Below the pieces are notes generated by a model that saw nothing but the letters and a program-made list of their open reading frames with translations, was not told the DNA's origin and made no database searches. 64,000 nt of DNA from Tetragenococcus halophilus subsp. halophilus DSM 20339. GTDB lineage: Bacteria > Bacillota > Bacilli > Lactobacillales > Enterococcaceae. Position 1 is the stretch's first letter; every line of letters begins with the position of its first letter. Of this stretch, positions 25,244 to 34,761 are shown piece by piece. The DNA is taken from positions 930,001-994,000 of the forward strand of contig NZ_PXYA01000001.1 of NCBI RefSeq assembly GCF_003841405.1, read 5' to 3'. Both the position numbers and the translations under genes were made by a program.

Positions 25244-25600
25244 CCCTGAGATTCAAAACATGGGGAGCGTCTTATAAAAAGAGTCCCTATCTTTTAAGAA
25301 AATTGTAGAAAATTCAAAGAAAGTAGATAAACATGGGGAGTCTTCTTAGCGATTTAACCCCTAAGATTGAAAAGATAGGGGTTAAACTTGAATAATAATC
25401 CCTCATATTCAAAACATGGGGAATGTATTATAAAAAGAGTCCCTATCTTTTAAGAAAATTGTAGAAAATTCAAAGAAAATAGATAAACATGGGGAGTCTT
25501 CTTAGCGATTTGACCCCTGAGATTGAAAAGATAGGGGTTAAACTTGAATAATAATCCCTCATATTCAAAACATGGGGAACGTATGATTGATTTACTCCCT
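25244..25600. repeat. 156-bp tandem repeat, 2.3 copies, with internal hairpins
   Basis: Units start at 25244, 25400 and 25556 (the last is partial, about 45 bp), an exact 156-bp period. Units one and two differ at roughly ten positions. Each full unit contains a hairpin TTTAACCCCT / AGGGGTTAAA (25353-25362 and 25377-25386 in unit one; one G-T pair in unit two) and two ACATGGGGA blocks. No open frame of note. It fills most of the 700-bp gap between fabT and the deoxyribosyltransferase gene. Confidence 0.85.
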
Positions 25601-25603
25601 GAT

Positions 25604-25637
25604 AAAAAAACAACCAGCTTTTTTATAAACTGGTTGC
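25604..25637 (-). terminator. terminator of the deoxynucleoside salvage operon
   Basis: CAACCAG pairs with CTGGTTG and is followed leftward by seven T residues. Confidence 0.8.
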
Positions 25638-25664
25638 TTTAATCGAGCGTTACTATATTTTTAG

Positions 25665-26162
25665 CTAAAAAACATCAATAGGTGTTTGGGGTTCGCTTGG
25701 AAAATGATTAAAATCATAGCTGCTGAGTTGCTCAAATGATTCAATAAAACTTGTCGTGCCTTGGGCAATCATTAAGTTTAATTGTTTTTGATCCAAATTT
25801 TTACTAAAAGGTAGTACTAAAACAGGTTTGTGTAGTGCTCGCATAAATCCCATTTCAAAGGCGGAACCATCGTCAATTTGATCTAAATCATATAAAAACA
25901 CACCACAATCAGCGGTGCTCATAGCAGACAAATCATTTTGGTAAGTAGCGTTTTGCCAAATAAGTGTACCAAATACTTCTTTTGGATCGTCAAAAGTAGC
26001 CTCTTGATATTGAAAGTCAAAAGGAAAATGAACCACCGCTACAGTATCATTGTCTTCTAAAGCGTCTTTTGCTTTTTCGACCCTTTGTTTTTGTTCTTCA
26101 TTAAAATAAGGAGTTCCTAAATAAATTTTGGTAAGCGCCTTGCTTTGTCTATCTTTAGCCAA
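25665..26162 (-). CDS. nucleoside 2-deoxyribosyltransferase
   Basis: The product is about 165 residues with the family start KIYLGTPYFNEEQ. The central DCGVFLYDLDQIDDGSAFEMGFMRAL holds the nucleophilic glutamate (SAFEMG). It exchanges bases between deoxynucleosides in salvage. The likely start is TTG at 26162, since AAGGAAG lies six bases before it; this gives an 8-bp overlap with the kinase gene. A longer frame opens at 26210 but lies wholly inside the kinase gene. Start choice is moderately certain. Confidence 0.85.
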   Translation of the reverse strand: MAKDRQSKALTKIYLGTPYFNEEQKQRVEKAKDALEDNDTVAVVHFPFDFQYQEATFDDPKEVFGTLIWQNATYQNDLSAMSTADCGVFLYDLDQIDDGSAFEMGFMRALHKPVLVLPFSKNLDQKQLNLMIAQGTTSFIESFEQLSSYDFNHFPSEPQTPIDVF

Positions 26163-26796
26163 CCATAACTTCCTTTCCATTAAGTTTTGTCTGAATTTGT
26201 GCAAATACATCTTGCCAATCTGCTCTTTGGGTCACATCATAACGATCTGCATCAATTTTTAACTTGGGACCATAGTTATACTGTTCAAACCAATCACCGT
26301 AAGCTGTATGTAATTGTCTATAATAATCTAACAAACCATTTTCTTTTGTTGGTTGTTCAAATGATCTGCCTCGTTTTTGTATATTGGATAATATATGATC
26401 AAAACTAGCGTCTAAATAAATCATTAAATCAGGTGCTTTTTTAGGTAATGTTGATAGTTCTTCCATCATATTATTTAATAGTTCTAAATAAAGTTGATAT
26501 TCTTCCTCACTGATATTACCGTTTTCTACATTAATTTTGGTAAACAATGCATCCTCATAAATCGAACGGTCTAAAACATTGTTTTGATCAAAAAAAGCTT
26601 CTTTAATACTTTTGAAACGTTTATTTAAAAAATATATCTGCAAAGCAAATCCGTATTTTCCTGGATCCTCATAGTATTTATTTAAAATAGGGTTTTCGTC
26701 CACAGCTTCATAAAAAGGTTCTGTCTGTAGTTCAGCTGCTATTTTAGTTGTATAAGTTGTTTTTCCTGCACCAATCATTCCTGCCATTACTATCAC
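26155..26796 (-). CDS. deoxynucleoside kinase (deoxyadenosine/deoxyguanosine kinase-like)
   Basis: The product is about 213 residues. The P-loop GMIGAGKTT lies at the N-terminus, VLDRSIYEDALF carries the DRS motif near residue 82, and a lid with KRGRSFEQ follows. It phosphorylates purine or pyrimidine deoxynucleosides for dNTP supply. A GTG at 26796, after a GGAAGG site, gives the usual short leader before the P-loop; ATG at 26787 is also possible. It overlaps the deoxyribosyltransferase gene, forming a two-gene salvage operon typical of lactobacilli and enterococci. Confidence 0.88.
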   Translation of the reverse strand: MIVMAGMIGAGKTTYTTKIAAELQTEPFYEAVDENPILNKYYEDPGKYGFALQIYFLNKRFKSIKEAFFDQNNVLDRSIYEDALFTKINVENGNISEEEYQLYLELLNNMMEELSTLPKKAPDLMIYLDASFDHILSNIQKRGRSFEQPTKENGLLDYYRQLHTAYGDWFEQYNYGPKLKIDADRYDVTQRADWQDVFAQIQTKLNGKEVMVG

Positions 26797-26931
26797 GATT
26801 TCGATCGCCTTCCTTAATTTATGCAAAATATACAATATATAGTATTTTTTGCATCTTATTTTGCAATATATAGTGTTTATAGTCCTTTTAAATTTTACAA
26901 TAGATTTTCCATAATGTGAAGCCCTCTCAAC

Positions 26932-26977
26932 AAAAAAACGAGAAACAAGTTAAAATAACTGTTTCTCGAATTTTTTT
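26932..26977. terminator. bidirectional terminator
   Basis: CGAGAAACA pairs with TGTTTCTCG, with A7 on the left and T7 on the right. It ends the DUF1797 gene leftward and would also stop rightward transcription. Confidence 0.8.
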
Positions 26978-27206
26978 ATTGAATTAAATCGTAAATTTCC
27001 ATGGCTACAATATCAATATTATCAAATTGGTAAGCTTGATTTGTTTGGGCTTCAGTTAACTCAAATGTTTCAGTGGCGTTATCATAGGTTACTATACACT
27101 TTTCAACGCCTTCTTTTTCAAAGCGACGTACTTGTACTTCACTATCTTGCGCTTCGATCATTGCTTCAAGTCGTTTAATGATAGCAACTAATTGGGAATT
27201 TTGCAT
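26976..27206 (-). CDS. YkuJ-family (DUF1797) small protein
   Basis: The product is 76 residues. An N-terminal helix LVAIIKRLEAMIEAQ and a beta-rich centre with VRRFEKEGVEKCIVTYD match the YkuJ/DUF1797 family, which is conserved in Bacilli and structurally known but without a defined role. It appears monocistronic, ending at a strong terminator. Confidence 0.8.
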   Translation of the reverse strand: MQNSQLVAIIKRLEAMIEAQDSEVQVRRFEKEGVEKCIVTYDNATETFELTEAQTNQAYQFDNIDIVAMEIYDLIQ

Positions 27207-27296
27207 CCTAAGTGCCTCCTCTATTATTCACATTTCTGTTTTATTCTAACAAAAAGAAGAAGACTTGTGGATGTTTTTTTCAATTTTTTTCGCTTT

Positions 27297-28175
27297 TTAA
27301 GAATTTGTTTGGTCTGTCCACCAAAGTTTAATTAAAGCTTGCGTACCATCATTTTCATTTCCTTGATCAGCTAGTTTTTCGTAAAATTGTGTAGCTAATT
27401 GTGTGTTAGGCAGTTCCAGAGACAATTTTTGTGCTTCATCTAAAGCAATTTTCAAGTCTTTAATAAAATGTTTTACAAAAAAGCCTGGGGAATAGTCTTC
27501 TTTTAAGATCCGCGGACCATAATTAGACATAGACCAGTTCGCAGCAGCACCGCCTGCTAGTGTATCCATCACTTTTTGTAAAGACAGCCCAGTCTTATCG
27601 GCATAAACTAACATTTCAGTCATCCCCGTCATTGTTCCAGCGATCATAATTTGATTGGCCATTTTTGTATGTTGTCCTTTACCCGCTGCTCCGTGTAGGG
27701 TATAACTTTCTCCCATTTTTTCAAAAAGTGGCAACACTTTTTCGTAAACAGCTTCTTCACCGCCTACCATAATGGTTAATGTGCCATTTTTTGCACCTAA
27801 ATCTCCACCAGAAACTGGAGCATCTAAACTATCAGCACCATTATCACTTGCAGTTTGACTAATCTTTTCGGCTAAAGATGGCGCACTGGTCGTTAAATCG
27901 ACTAAAATTTTTCCATTTACATCGCTAGCAAAAATACCTGTTGCATCTCCATAGTAGACTTCTTCTACATCTTGTGGATAGCCCACCATAGTAAATACGA
28001 TTTCACTTGCATCGGTAATTTCTTTAGGCGTATCTTTCCAAATTGCGCCATTTGCTACTAAATCGTCTGTTTTACTTTTCGTCCGATTATAAACAAACAA
28101 CTCATGTCCTGCATCCATTAAATGTCCAACAATTGCATGTCCCATGACACCTGTTCCAATAAAACCAATCTTCAT
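27297..28175 (-). CDS. NAD(P)-dependent beta-hydroxyacid dehydrogenase family protein
   Basis: The product is 292 residues. The cofactor motif GFIGTGVMGHAIVGHL opens the protein, NRT follows at residues 31-33, the substrate-binding DAPVSGGDLGAKNGTL is canonical, and the catalytic lysine lies in GKGQHTKMANQI. The family includes 3-hydroxyisobutyrate, tartronate semialdehyde and glyoxylate reductases. The gene stands alone, so its substrate is not indicated. Its paralog at 10006-10884 has a diverged substrate loop. Confidence 0.87.
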   Translation of the reverse strand: MKIGFIGTGVMGHAIVGHLMDAGHELFVYNRTKSKTDDLVANGAIWKDTPKEITDASEIVFTMVGYPQDVEEVYYGDATGIFASDVNGKILVDLTTSAPSLAEKISQTASDNGADSLDAPVSGGDLGAKNGTLTIMVGGEEAVYEKVLPLFEKMGESYTLHGAAGKGQHTKMANQIMIAGTMTGMTEMLVYADKTGLSLQKVMDTLAGGAAANWSMSNYGPRILKEDYSPGFFVKHFIKDLKIALDEAQKLSLELPNTQLATQFYEKLADQGNENDGTQALIKLWWTDQTNS

Positions 28176-28525
28176 TTTATTACCTCCTAAATAAAAAAGT
28201 CTGTACTTTCAGTATACGTGAAAATACAGATTTATGAAATGATTAATGAAAGATTATAAAGTCTTCAAGGGAAAACGCTAAGCAATTTAAGGCTATGGGC
28301 AAAGATAGAGAATCAAACATTAAGAGCTCCCGGTTTAGTAAAAATAAAGGTTATATTTCTGTTTTTCGGATAAAACTTTTTCATTCCGCTCTTCATGTTT
28401 GGATTCTCAGATAAGGGTTTTCTAAATTATTATCCGTGATTTCATTTTCAGACAATAGATTGTCGAACTTTTATCCGTTATTCACTATTTATTTGTCCAC
28501 TAGAAAATCTCAATAAATTTTACAC
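28176..28525. other. 350-bp intergenic region without a gene
   Basis: AT-rich non-coding DNA. It contains several GGATAA / TTATCC words (for example near 28367, 28430 and 28477) resembling the spaced motif of the 42-bp tandem repeat at 32128, but no regular period. No ORF, hairpin terminator or RNA gene was recognised. Confidence 0.5.
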
Positions 28526-29767
28526 TTAGTGAAAGATTCCTTTAAATAGGCGTCTATGCTTTTTTGTTTTGCTATCTTCGTCAAAAGTGCTTCGTTGTTT
28601 TTCTGTTGCTTGTATTTTTTTATAATAAGCAATCGTTTCATTATAAAAAGCTAGCATGGATTCTCCAAAGTTTTCTACCGAAATTTCATATTTTTTCTTA
28701 TCTAAAATCGCTTGATTCTTGGGAGGGTTTTCTGCCATATAAGAAAGTAGTGCGGGTACAAAATCGTCATCTGTTGGAAATGTAACCCCAAGCGAAGGAT
28801 CATCTATTAAATGATCCAAATATTCATTGCCTTCAACCACAAGTTGTGTACCTGAAGCCATAGCTTCTAAATAAGTTAACCCCTGGCTTTCTGAAGTAGA
28901 AGTACAAACAAAATAGTCAGCAGATTGATAATATAAAGCCACTTGATCATTAGGAACTTCTCCGACAAATATGACTTTATTTCTTACTTTTTTATCATAA
29001 GCCAATTGTTTTAATGCTTCTTCATAAGGCCCTTTTCCTACGATGACTAAGCGCACGTTAGGTTTTACTTGTAAAACCTCAGGTAACCTTTCTATCAAAG
29101 CTTGTATATTTTTTTCATAAGAAACTCGACTTAAAGAAAGTAAGAATATCTCATCTTCATGTATTCCTAAAAGAGCACGTAACTGTTTACTTTTAGCAGC
29201 TGTATCTTCTCCCACTTCAAATTTTTTCGTTTGAATACCTGTTGGAATTACACACATCGGCGAGACTACTCCATATTTTTTTAAAGTAGTAATCACTCGT
29301 TCACTAGGACAAACGACCCCGGATGTATGATTGGCAAAAACACGCGAAAAAACTTTTACATGCGCTGGACGTACCACTTTTCCGCGGGCAATATAATGTA
29401 GATAATCCTCATACATCGTATGATAAGTGTGAATCACTGGGATATGCAGTTTTTTTCCCACTACTTTTCCCAAAAAGCCGGCTCCGAATTCAGTATGTGT
29501 ATGAATTAAGTCCAATTCAAAATTTCTAGCGATCATGTACGCATCCCACATGCCACGTACGACAACGCGGCGGTCCTTAAAGGATATAAAAGGAACACTT
29601 GGCATGCGAACAATTCCCTCTTCATATTCTGGTGCATTAGGGTCGGTAGTAGTAAAAATAATAACCTCATGCCCGCGCCTAATTAATTCATCTTTTAATG
29701 TTTTGATTGATGTAGCAACTCCACTTACTTGAGGAAAGTAAGTATCTGTGAAAAACCCGATTTTCAC
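28526..29767 (-). CDS. bgsB: 1,2-diacylglycerol 3-glucosyltransferase (BgsB/LafA-type, GT4)
   Basis: The product is 413 residues with the GT-B fold. The opening MKIGFFTDTYFPQVSGVATSI matches membrane glucosyltransferases that make monoglucosyl-diacylglycerol, the first step of the lipoteichoic acid anchor. The C-terminal nucleotide-sugar site shows STSESQGLTYLEAMASG with the conserved glutamates. A basic C-terminal tail (KTKKHRRLFKG) would favour membrane contact. It lies 33 bases after the second glycosyltransferase gene, as in the enterococcal bgsA-bgsB pair. The symbol is assigned by homology and context. Confidence 0.82.
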   Translation of the reverse strand: MKIGFFTDTYFPQVSGVATSIKTLKDELIRRGHEVIIFTTTDPNAPEYEEGIVRMPSVPFISFKDRRVVVRGMWDAYMIARNFELDLIHTHTEFGAGFLGKVVGKKLHIPVIHTYHTMYEDYLHYIARGKVVRPAHVKVFSRVFANHTSGVVCPSERVITTLKKYGVVSPMCVIPTGIQTKKFEVGEDTAAKSKQLRALLGIHEDEIFLLSLSRVSYEKNIQALIERLPEVLQVKPNVRLVIVGKGPYEEALKQLAYDKKVRNKVIFVGEVPNDQVALYYQSADYFVCTSTSESQGLTYLEAMASGTQLVVEGNEYLDHLIDDPSLGVTFPTDDDFVPALLSYMAENPPKNQAILDKKKYEISVENFGESMLAFYNETIAYYKKIQATEKQRSTFDEDSKTKKHRRLFKGIFH

Positions 29768-29800
29768 AAAATTCCCTCCAAACTACGAATCTATCTTTTT

Positions 29801-30805
29801 TTAAGAAAGTACCGTTTCATATATATTTTGTAATTTTTTTCCGATGTGCGGGATACTTTTTGCTTGTGCTGTTTGCCAACCATTTTTAGAAAGATCAGGC
29901 AACTTTTTTTCAACAATACCTTCTAGTAATTGGCTGAACTCTGTATTGTTATTTCCCATATAACAGTTTTTCCTATCTTTTAACCAGCCGTCATATACAG
30001 GAATGTCACGAACAAGTACGTTTTGTAAACTTGCCAAAGCTTCTAATACTACAATTCCCTCTGTTTCCTCATAAGAAGGGAAGAAAAACAAATCGGCATT
30101 AGAATAAGCTCCTTCAATGATATCACCTTTGATATAACCAGGAAAGATTACATTATCGGGATGATCGTATTGTACAATACGACGAATATCTTTGGGAATT
30201 GAATATAAGGAGATATGCCCAAACCAGATAAACTTATATTGCGGAAAGCGTCTGGCCACTTCAACAAAATCAATAATTCCCTTGCGACGAAAATAAAGTC
30301 CGACAGAAATAATCACTTTTTGCTCAGCTGCTAGTTTAAAATACTCACGAAATGCTTCCTCTTTTTTTTCATCTGGTTGAAATTGCTCCAGGTTAATACC
30401 ATTAGATACTGCATCAATAGGTTTTTGAATACCATATGTTTGTAAAACCCTTTTAGCATAAGGTGTTGGTGTAATTAAATGATCCCCTAAGGAGTATAGA
30501 CTGACCACATATTTTTTATATAATGGCGTAATTGTATTTGCTCCAAGGAATGAATTCTTAAAATCTTCCGCATTGGAATGCGCATGATAAATAACTTTTT
30601 TTCCTTGTTTTTTAGCTTGCTTTATCATTTTTCGGCTATTTATTCCGTAGGTATTGATGTGTAAGATATCATAATCCTTACTTCTAGCATCAGTCGTATA
30701 ATCAATTCCAGCACTTTCTAATGCCTTTTTTTGATGTTCGAATGCACGTCCAATCCCTGATTTTTCCAGCATTTTTTGTCCTTCAAAATAAAGCAGCACT
30801 TTCAA
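29801..30805 (-). CDS. bgsA: glycolipid glycosyltransferase (BgsA/LafB-type, GT4)
   Basis: The product is 334 residues. The start MKVLLYFEGQKMLEKSGIGR is that of the second enzyme of the glycolipid pathway, which adds a hexose to monoglucosyl-diacylglycerol. The acceptor side has AHSNAEDFKNSF, and the donor-binding region holds FFFPSYEETEGIVVLEALAS with the EX7E motif. With the downstream gene it forms a two-gene operon making the diglycosyl lipid anchor. Symbol assigned by homology and pairing. Confidence 0.82.
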   Translation of the reverse strand: MKVLLYFEGQKMLEKSGIGRAFEHQKKALESAGIDYTTDARSKDYDILHINTYGINSRKMIKQAKKQGKKVIYHAHSNAEDFKNSFLGANTITPLYKKYVVSLYSLGDHLITPTPYAKRVLQTYGIQKPIDAVSNGINLEQFQPDEKKEEAFREYFKLAAEQKVIISVGLYFRRKGIIDFVEVARRFPQYKFIWFGHISLYSIPKDIRRIVQYDHPDNVIFPGYIKGDIIEGAYSNADLFFFPSYEETEGIVVLEALASLQNVLVRDIPVYDGWLKDRKNCYMGNNNTEFSQLLEGIVEKKLPDLSKNGWQTAQAKSIPHIGKKLQNIYETVLS

Positions 30806-31058
30806 GGATTCATTCCCCTTTCTTTTTTCAATTATAGTATATCATATTTTACGTTATTCTTAACTCCAACTAAGGGCTTAAATTAAGCTGGATTAAATAT
30901 TTAGCATAAATAACGCTACGCTATTTTATATTTGCAAAGGATTATTTAAAGTGGTTATGAGATAAACTTTCTAAAAACCGCTTTTATTTTACTAGTTTCT
31001 TTTTACAAAAAATGATATCTTTAGAGTAGCACACAAGCTTAAAAATGGAGGTTAGCTT

Positions 31059-32036
31059 ATGAATGTTGTAGATATGCACTGTGATACGATTATGAAAATT
31101 TATCAGTCACCAATAAATGAACCAGGACATTTAAAGAAAAATAATTTTCAATTAGATATTCCAAAAATGCAACAAGGTGATTATTTATTACAAAACTTCG
31201 CCATTTTTCTTGATAAAGAAGCTGTTGATTCACCTTATGAAGAAGCTAAGGCAATGATTGATTGTTTCTATAATGAAATGGACGAAAATGCAGAAGAAAT
31301 TCGTCCTGTTACTCGTTACGAGCAAATTTTAGACAACGGCTTAAACGAACGAATGAGCGCTCTTTTAACTATGGAAGAAGGCGCGCCTATTGAAGGTAGT
31401 GTTGAAAAACTAGAAGAGTTTTACAACTTGGGTGTGCGTATGATGACCTTAACTTGGAATTACCCAAATGAGATTGGATATCCTAACGCCGTTTTTGCTG
31501 ATGGTAATGAACAGCTCACGGAAAAAACACAAAGAGGGTTAACCCATAAAGGCATTGAAATCGTTCAACGGATGAATGAACTTGGAATGATCATTGACGT
31601 TTCCCACGGTTCAGATGCATTGGTTAACGATGTATTACAATATACTGATCGGCCTTTTGTTGCTAGCCATTCTAATGCACGCAAAGTTCATTCCCACTAT
31701 CGTAACTTATCAGATGATCTTATTAAAAAAATAGCCGAACGTGGTGGCGTAATTGGTATCAACTTCTCCGATCGCTTTTTACAAGATGCTAAGGAAAAAG
31801 GCTCTTTAATCAATGCCATTTGTCGTCATGCCCGACATCTTTATAATGTAGGCGGCATTGAAGCGGTTGCTTTAGGTTCTGATTTTGATGGTATTACTGT
31901 TCATCAAGATTTACCAGATGGAACAATTTTACCCACAATTTATGATGCATTAAGAAAATCAGACTTTTCTAGCGAACAAGTAGATCAAATTTTTAACAAA
32001 AATATTTTACGTCTCTATCAAGATTTCCTAATTTAA
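31059..32036 (+). CDS. membrane dipeptidase-like enzyme (peptidase family M19)
   Basis: The product is 325 residues with an amidohydrolase barrel. Metal ligands are visible in VDMHCDTI at residues 4-11, a central glutamate in LTMEEG near 106, and histidines in DVSHGSD and VASHSNAR. LGSDFDGI near 272 gives a further acidic site. Despite the eukaryotic name, bacterial members are cytoplasmic zinc dipeptidases. GGAGG is present upstream. It is monocistronic and ends at a terminator. Confidence 0.9.
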   Translation: MNVVDMHCDTIMKIYQSPINEPGHLKKNNFQLDIPKMQQGDYLLQNFAIFLDKEAVDSPYEEAKAMIDCFYNEMDENAEEIRPVTRYEQILDNGLNERMSALLTMEEGAPIEGSVEKLEEFYNLGVRMMTLTWNYPNEIGYPNAVFADGNEQLTEKTQRGLTHKGIEIVQRMNELGMIIDVSHGSDALVNDVLQYTDRPFVASHSNARKVHSHYRNLSDDLIKKIAERGGVIGINFSDRFLQDAKEKGSLINAICRHARHLYNVGGIEAVALGSDFDGITVHQDLPDGTILPTIYDALRKSDFSSEQVDQIFNKNILRLYQDFLI

Positions 32037-32073
32037 AAAAAGCTCATCTTAGCAGAGGAATAAGTAACACCCA

Positions 32074-32101
32074 AACCGAGATAAACTTCTCGGTTTTTTT
32101 A
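32074..32101 (+). terminator. terminator of the dipeptidase gene
   Basis: AACCGAG pairs with CTCGGTT and is followed by a long T run. Confidence 0.8.
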
Positions 32102-32127
32102 TAAAGATCGGTTTGAGAATACTTTTT

Positions 32128-32255
32128 GGATAATGTTTGCTTTATTTCTTTGTTCATCTTGCTATTTTCGGATAATGTTTTTGACTCTTCTTTATTCATC
32201 TTTGCATTCTTGGATAATGTTTTGTCTGTTTCTTTATCCATCTCTTGCTGTTTTC
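32128..32255. repeat. 42-bp tandem repeat, three copies
   Basis: GGATAATG marks unit starts at 32128, 32170 and 32212, an exact 42-bp period with about 70 percent identity. On the minus strand an open frame across it (32044-32241) would encode a 14-residue repeat (KTLSKNAKMNKEES). It has no ribosome binding site and the last third reads through a terminator, so I do not call it a gene. Confidence 0.6.
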
Positions 32256-32288
32256 ACCCATCTTAATTGAAAAGCGGGAAATAAAGAA

Positions 32289-32351
32289 CACTACGTTCGC
32301 TTCGCTCCCTAGTACTGGCTCAACGCCCCTCTTGGTTGTTGAATCGTAGTG
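32289..32351. repeat. third, diverged copy of the palindromic CACTACG repeat
   Basis: CACTACG at 32289 and CGTAGTG at 32345 bound 63 bp that also contain CCTAGTACTG, matching the repeat in the acpP-fabD gap. It lies between the dipeptidase and ptsI terminators, a spot without genes. Confidence 0.65.
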
Positions 32352-32359
32352 ATTCACAG

Positions 32360-32397
32360 AAAAAAGACCAAGACAATCAAATGTCTTGGTCCTTTTC
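32360..32397 (-). terminator. terminator of the ptsHI operon
   Basis: GGACCAAGACA pairs with TGTCTTGGTC and is followed leftward by six T residues, just past the ptsI stop. Confidence 0.88.
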
Positions 32398-32408
32398 AAT
32401 CGAAGAAA

Positions 32409-34136
32409 TTAACCAGCGTATTCATTAACCAACGCTATTACTTCATCTGCTGTATCACAATCGTTTAATGCACGATCAGCAAGTTCTTGCATTTTTGTCG
32501 TATCTAATTTCTTCATTAAGCTACGTGTTTTCAAAATGGAAGATGAACTCATTGAAAACTCATCTAAACCAATTCCCATTAATAATGGAACCGCAGTTTG
32601 ATCTCCAGCCATTTCTCCACACATACCAGCCCATTTGCCTTCTTTGTGCGCTGAATCAACTACGTTTTTAACTAAACGTAGGATGGCAGGATTATATGGT
32701 TGATAAAGATAAGAAACTTGTTCATTCATGCGATCGGCTGCCATTGTGTATTGAATCAAATCATTTGTTCCAATACTGAAGAAGTCAACTTCTTTAGCAA
32801 AACGATCAGCTAAAACTGCAGCAGCAGGAATTTCAATCATAATACCTACTTGAACTGAGTCAGAAACACCATAGCCTTCGTTAATTAACTTTTCACGTTC
32901 TTCATTATATATTTTCTTAGCAGAACGGAATTCTTGCAAGGTTGCTACCATTGGGAACATGATTCGCAACTCACCATATATTGAAGCACGCAATAAAGCA
33001 CGTAATTGCGTACGGAACATTCCTTCACCTAGTTGTGAAAGATTAATACGCAATGCACGATAACCTAAGAATGGATTCATTTCATCAGGAAGATCTAGGT
33101 AAGGAAGCTCCTTATCACCGCCAATATCCATTGTACGTACGACAACAGGCTTGCCGTCCATACCTTCTAACACTTTCTTATAAGCGTTAAATTGATCTTC
33201 TTCTGTAGGAAAATCAGAAGAATCCATATATAAAAATTCAGTACGATACAAACCAACAGCTTCAGCACCATTGCTATGAACACCACTTAAATCTTTTGGC
33301 GTACCGATATTTGCTGCTAAGTCAAAATGTTTGCCGTCATCAGTAACGGTTTTGGCATCTTTAAGCTTTTCCCATTCTTTCTTTTGTTCAGCAAATTTTT
33401 GACCTGCTTCTTTGTACTCTGATTTTTGCTCCTCTGTAGGATTAACAACAGCCGTTCCTTCAATACCATTTACAGCGATAATATCGCCTTCATGAGCTAT
33501 ATCAGTAATTTGTTTTGACCCAACAATTGCTGGGATTTCCAAAGAACGAGCCATAATTGCGGAGTGCGACGTACGTCCTCCGACATCTGTAACAAAAGCT
33601 TTAACATATTTACGGTCTAACTGTGCAGTGTCACTAGGCGCCAAGTCATGAGCAACAACGACAACTTCTTCGTTAATCATTGAAGGATCAGGTAAAGTTA
33701 CACCTAGTAAATGAGCCAATATACGTTTTGATACATCACGAACATCAGCTGCACGTTCTTGCATGTAGGAATTATCTTCCATTGCTTCAAACATACCGAT
33801 ATACATATCAGTAACATCTTTTAATGCTTGTTCAGCGTTTACGCTGTTATCTGAAATGTTTTGTTTGATTTGACCCGTCATTTCTGGGTCATCAACAACC
33901 ATTAAATGCGCATCAAAAACTTGTGCTTCTGACTCACCTAAAGTTTCAGCAGCATTATCGCGAATTTTTTGCAATTCTTTTTCGGAAGTTTTTAATGCCT
34001 CGTCAAGGCGTGTTTTTTCATGTTCAGTATCATCGACATTCTTTTTTGAAAAAGTTAAATCTGGTTCCACTAACAGGTAGGCTTTTGCAACAGCTACTCC
34101 ATCGCTTGCCGCGATTCCCTTTAGCATATCAGACAT
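32409..34136 (-). CDS. ptsI: PTS enzyme I (phosphoenolpyruvate-protein phosphotransferase)
   Basis: The product is 575 residues. The phosphorylated histidine lies in [15 protein letters not shown] near residue 190. The PEP-binding TIM barrel shows [10 protein letters not shown] near 296, GGDKELPYL near 338 and the catalytic CGEMAGD cysteine near 502. It transfers phosphate from PEP to HPr, feeding sugar PTS uptake. Its ATG overlaps the ptsH stop as TAATG, so the two are coupled. Confidence 0.97.
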   Translation of the reverse strand: MSDMLKGIAASDGVAVAKAYLLVEPDLTFSKKNVDDTEHEKTRLDEALKTSEKELQKIRDNAAETLGESEAQVFDAHLMVVDDPEMTGQIKQNISDNSVNAEQALKDVTDMYIGMFEAMEDNSYMQERAADVRDVSKRILAHLLGVTLPDPSMINEEVVVVAHDLAPSDTAQLDRKYVKAFVTDVGGRTSHSAIMARSLEIPAIVGSKQITDIAHEGDIIAVNGIEGTAVVNPTEEQKSEYKEAGQKFAEQKKEWEKLKDAKTVTDDGKHFDLAANIGTPKDLSGVHSNGAEAVGLYRTEFLYMDSSDFPTEEDQFNAYKKVLEGMDGKPVVVRTMDIGGDKELPYLDLPDEMNPFLGYRALRINLSQLGEGMFRTQLRALLRASIYGELRIMFPMVATLQEFRSAKKIYNEEREKLINEGYGVSDSVQVGIMIEIPAAAVLADRFAKEVDFFSIGTNDLIQYTMAADRMNEQVSYLYQPYNPAILRLVKNVVDSAHKEGKWAGMCGEMAGDQTAVPLLMGIGLDEFSMSSSSILKTRSLMKKLDTTKMQELADRALNDCDTADEVIALVNEYAG

Positions 34137-34402
34137 TATTCAGACAATCCTTCCTTTTTCATTGTTTCTACAATTGCTGCCATTGCATCTGATTCATCAG
34201 CACCATCTACTGAAATCGTAACATCAGAACCTTGGCCTACGCCTAAGGACATAACGCCCATAATAGATTTCAAGTTTACTGATTTACCTTTATACTCTAA
34301 ATTAATATCAGAGTTGAATTTGCTTGCAGTTTGTACTAATAAAGTTGCTGGACGTGCGTGAATTCCTGTCTCAGCAGTTACATTAAAATCTTTCTTTTCC
34401 AT
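34136..34402 (-). CDS. ptsH: phosphocarrier protein HPr
   Basis: The product is 88 residues. H15 in TGIHARPA is the phosphorylation site for enzyme I. S46 in NLKSIMGVM is the regulatory site for HPr kinase, which links this protein to carbon catabolite repression with CcpA. ATG at 34402 has AAAGGAG ten bases before it; the same frame extends upstream but without a start signal. A possible promoter (TTGTCT, 17 bp, TAATCT) lies about 100 bp upstream. Confidence 0.97.
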   Translation of the reverse strand: MEKKDFNVTAETGIHARPATLLVQTASKFNSDINLEYKGKSVNLKSIMGVMSLGVGQGSDVTISVDGADESDAMAAIVETMKKEGLSE

Positions 34403-34563
34403 ATCGATCGATCTCCTTTGAGTTATCAAATTTTGTGAGGGTTTTCTAAAATTAAATATAAACAAAAAAAAGTAGCGAATAACCCTTTCAATTGATAAGA
34501 TTACCATTTTTTTGCTGTTTAGACAACCGTTTTCCACCACAAATCGAAGAATTAGGTGAAAAT

Positions 34564-34761
34564 TCAAGCTTCTTTTTCACTTGGCTCGTATCTATAACTG
34601 ATCGTCCCTTGTAAGCCTGCTTTACCTACAAAAGACGTACGGTCGCAAAAAGATAACCAAGCTTTACGAAATTCTAAAAAGTCTGGCTGTTCAACTGTTA
34701 ACTTATCAATCTTACCCTCTTTTAATTGTTGTAATAGTTCAACAAATGTTTCTTGTGTCAT
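34564..34761 (-). CDS. conserved small protein upstream of ptsH, function unknown
   Basis: The product is 65 residues: an N-terminal helical half ([19 protein letters not shown]) and a basic/aromatic second half ([19 protein letters not shown]). An SD-like AGGAGA lies about seven bases upstream of the ATG. It resembles short conserved proteins next to ptsH in enterococci, but I know of no function. It is 160 bp from ptsH and probably separate from it. Confidence 0.6.
   Translation of the reverse strand: MTQETFVELLQQLKEGKIDKLTVEQPDFLEFRKAWLSFCDRTSFVGKAGLQGTISYRYEPSEKEA

Noticed and set aside
25244-25600. Regular repeats suggesting a CRISPR array
   Set aside because: The whole 156-bp unit repeats, without short constant repeats separated by unique spacers, and no cas genes are present.
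32044-32241. 65-codon frame with a 14-residue repeat
   Set aside because: It arises from an in-frame 42-bp tandem repeat, overlaps the dipeptidase terminator and lacks a ribosome binding site; kept only as a repeat.
34403-34567. N-terminal extension of HPr by 55 residues
   Set aside because: HPr is 88 residues across the family, and the AAAGGAG site directs the ATG at 34402.
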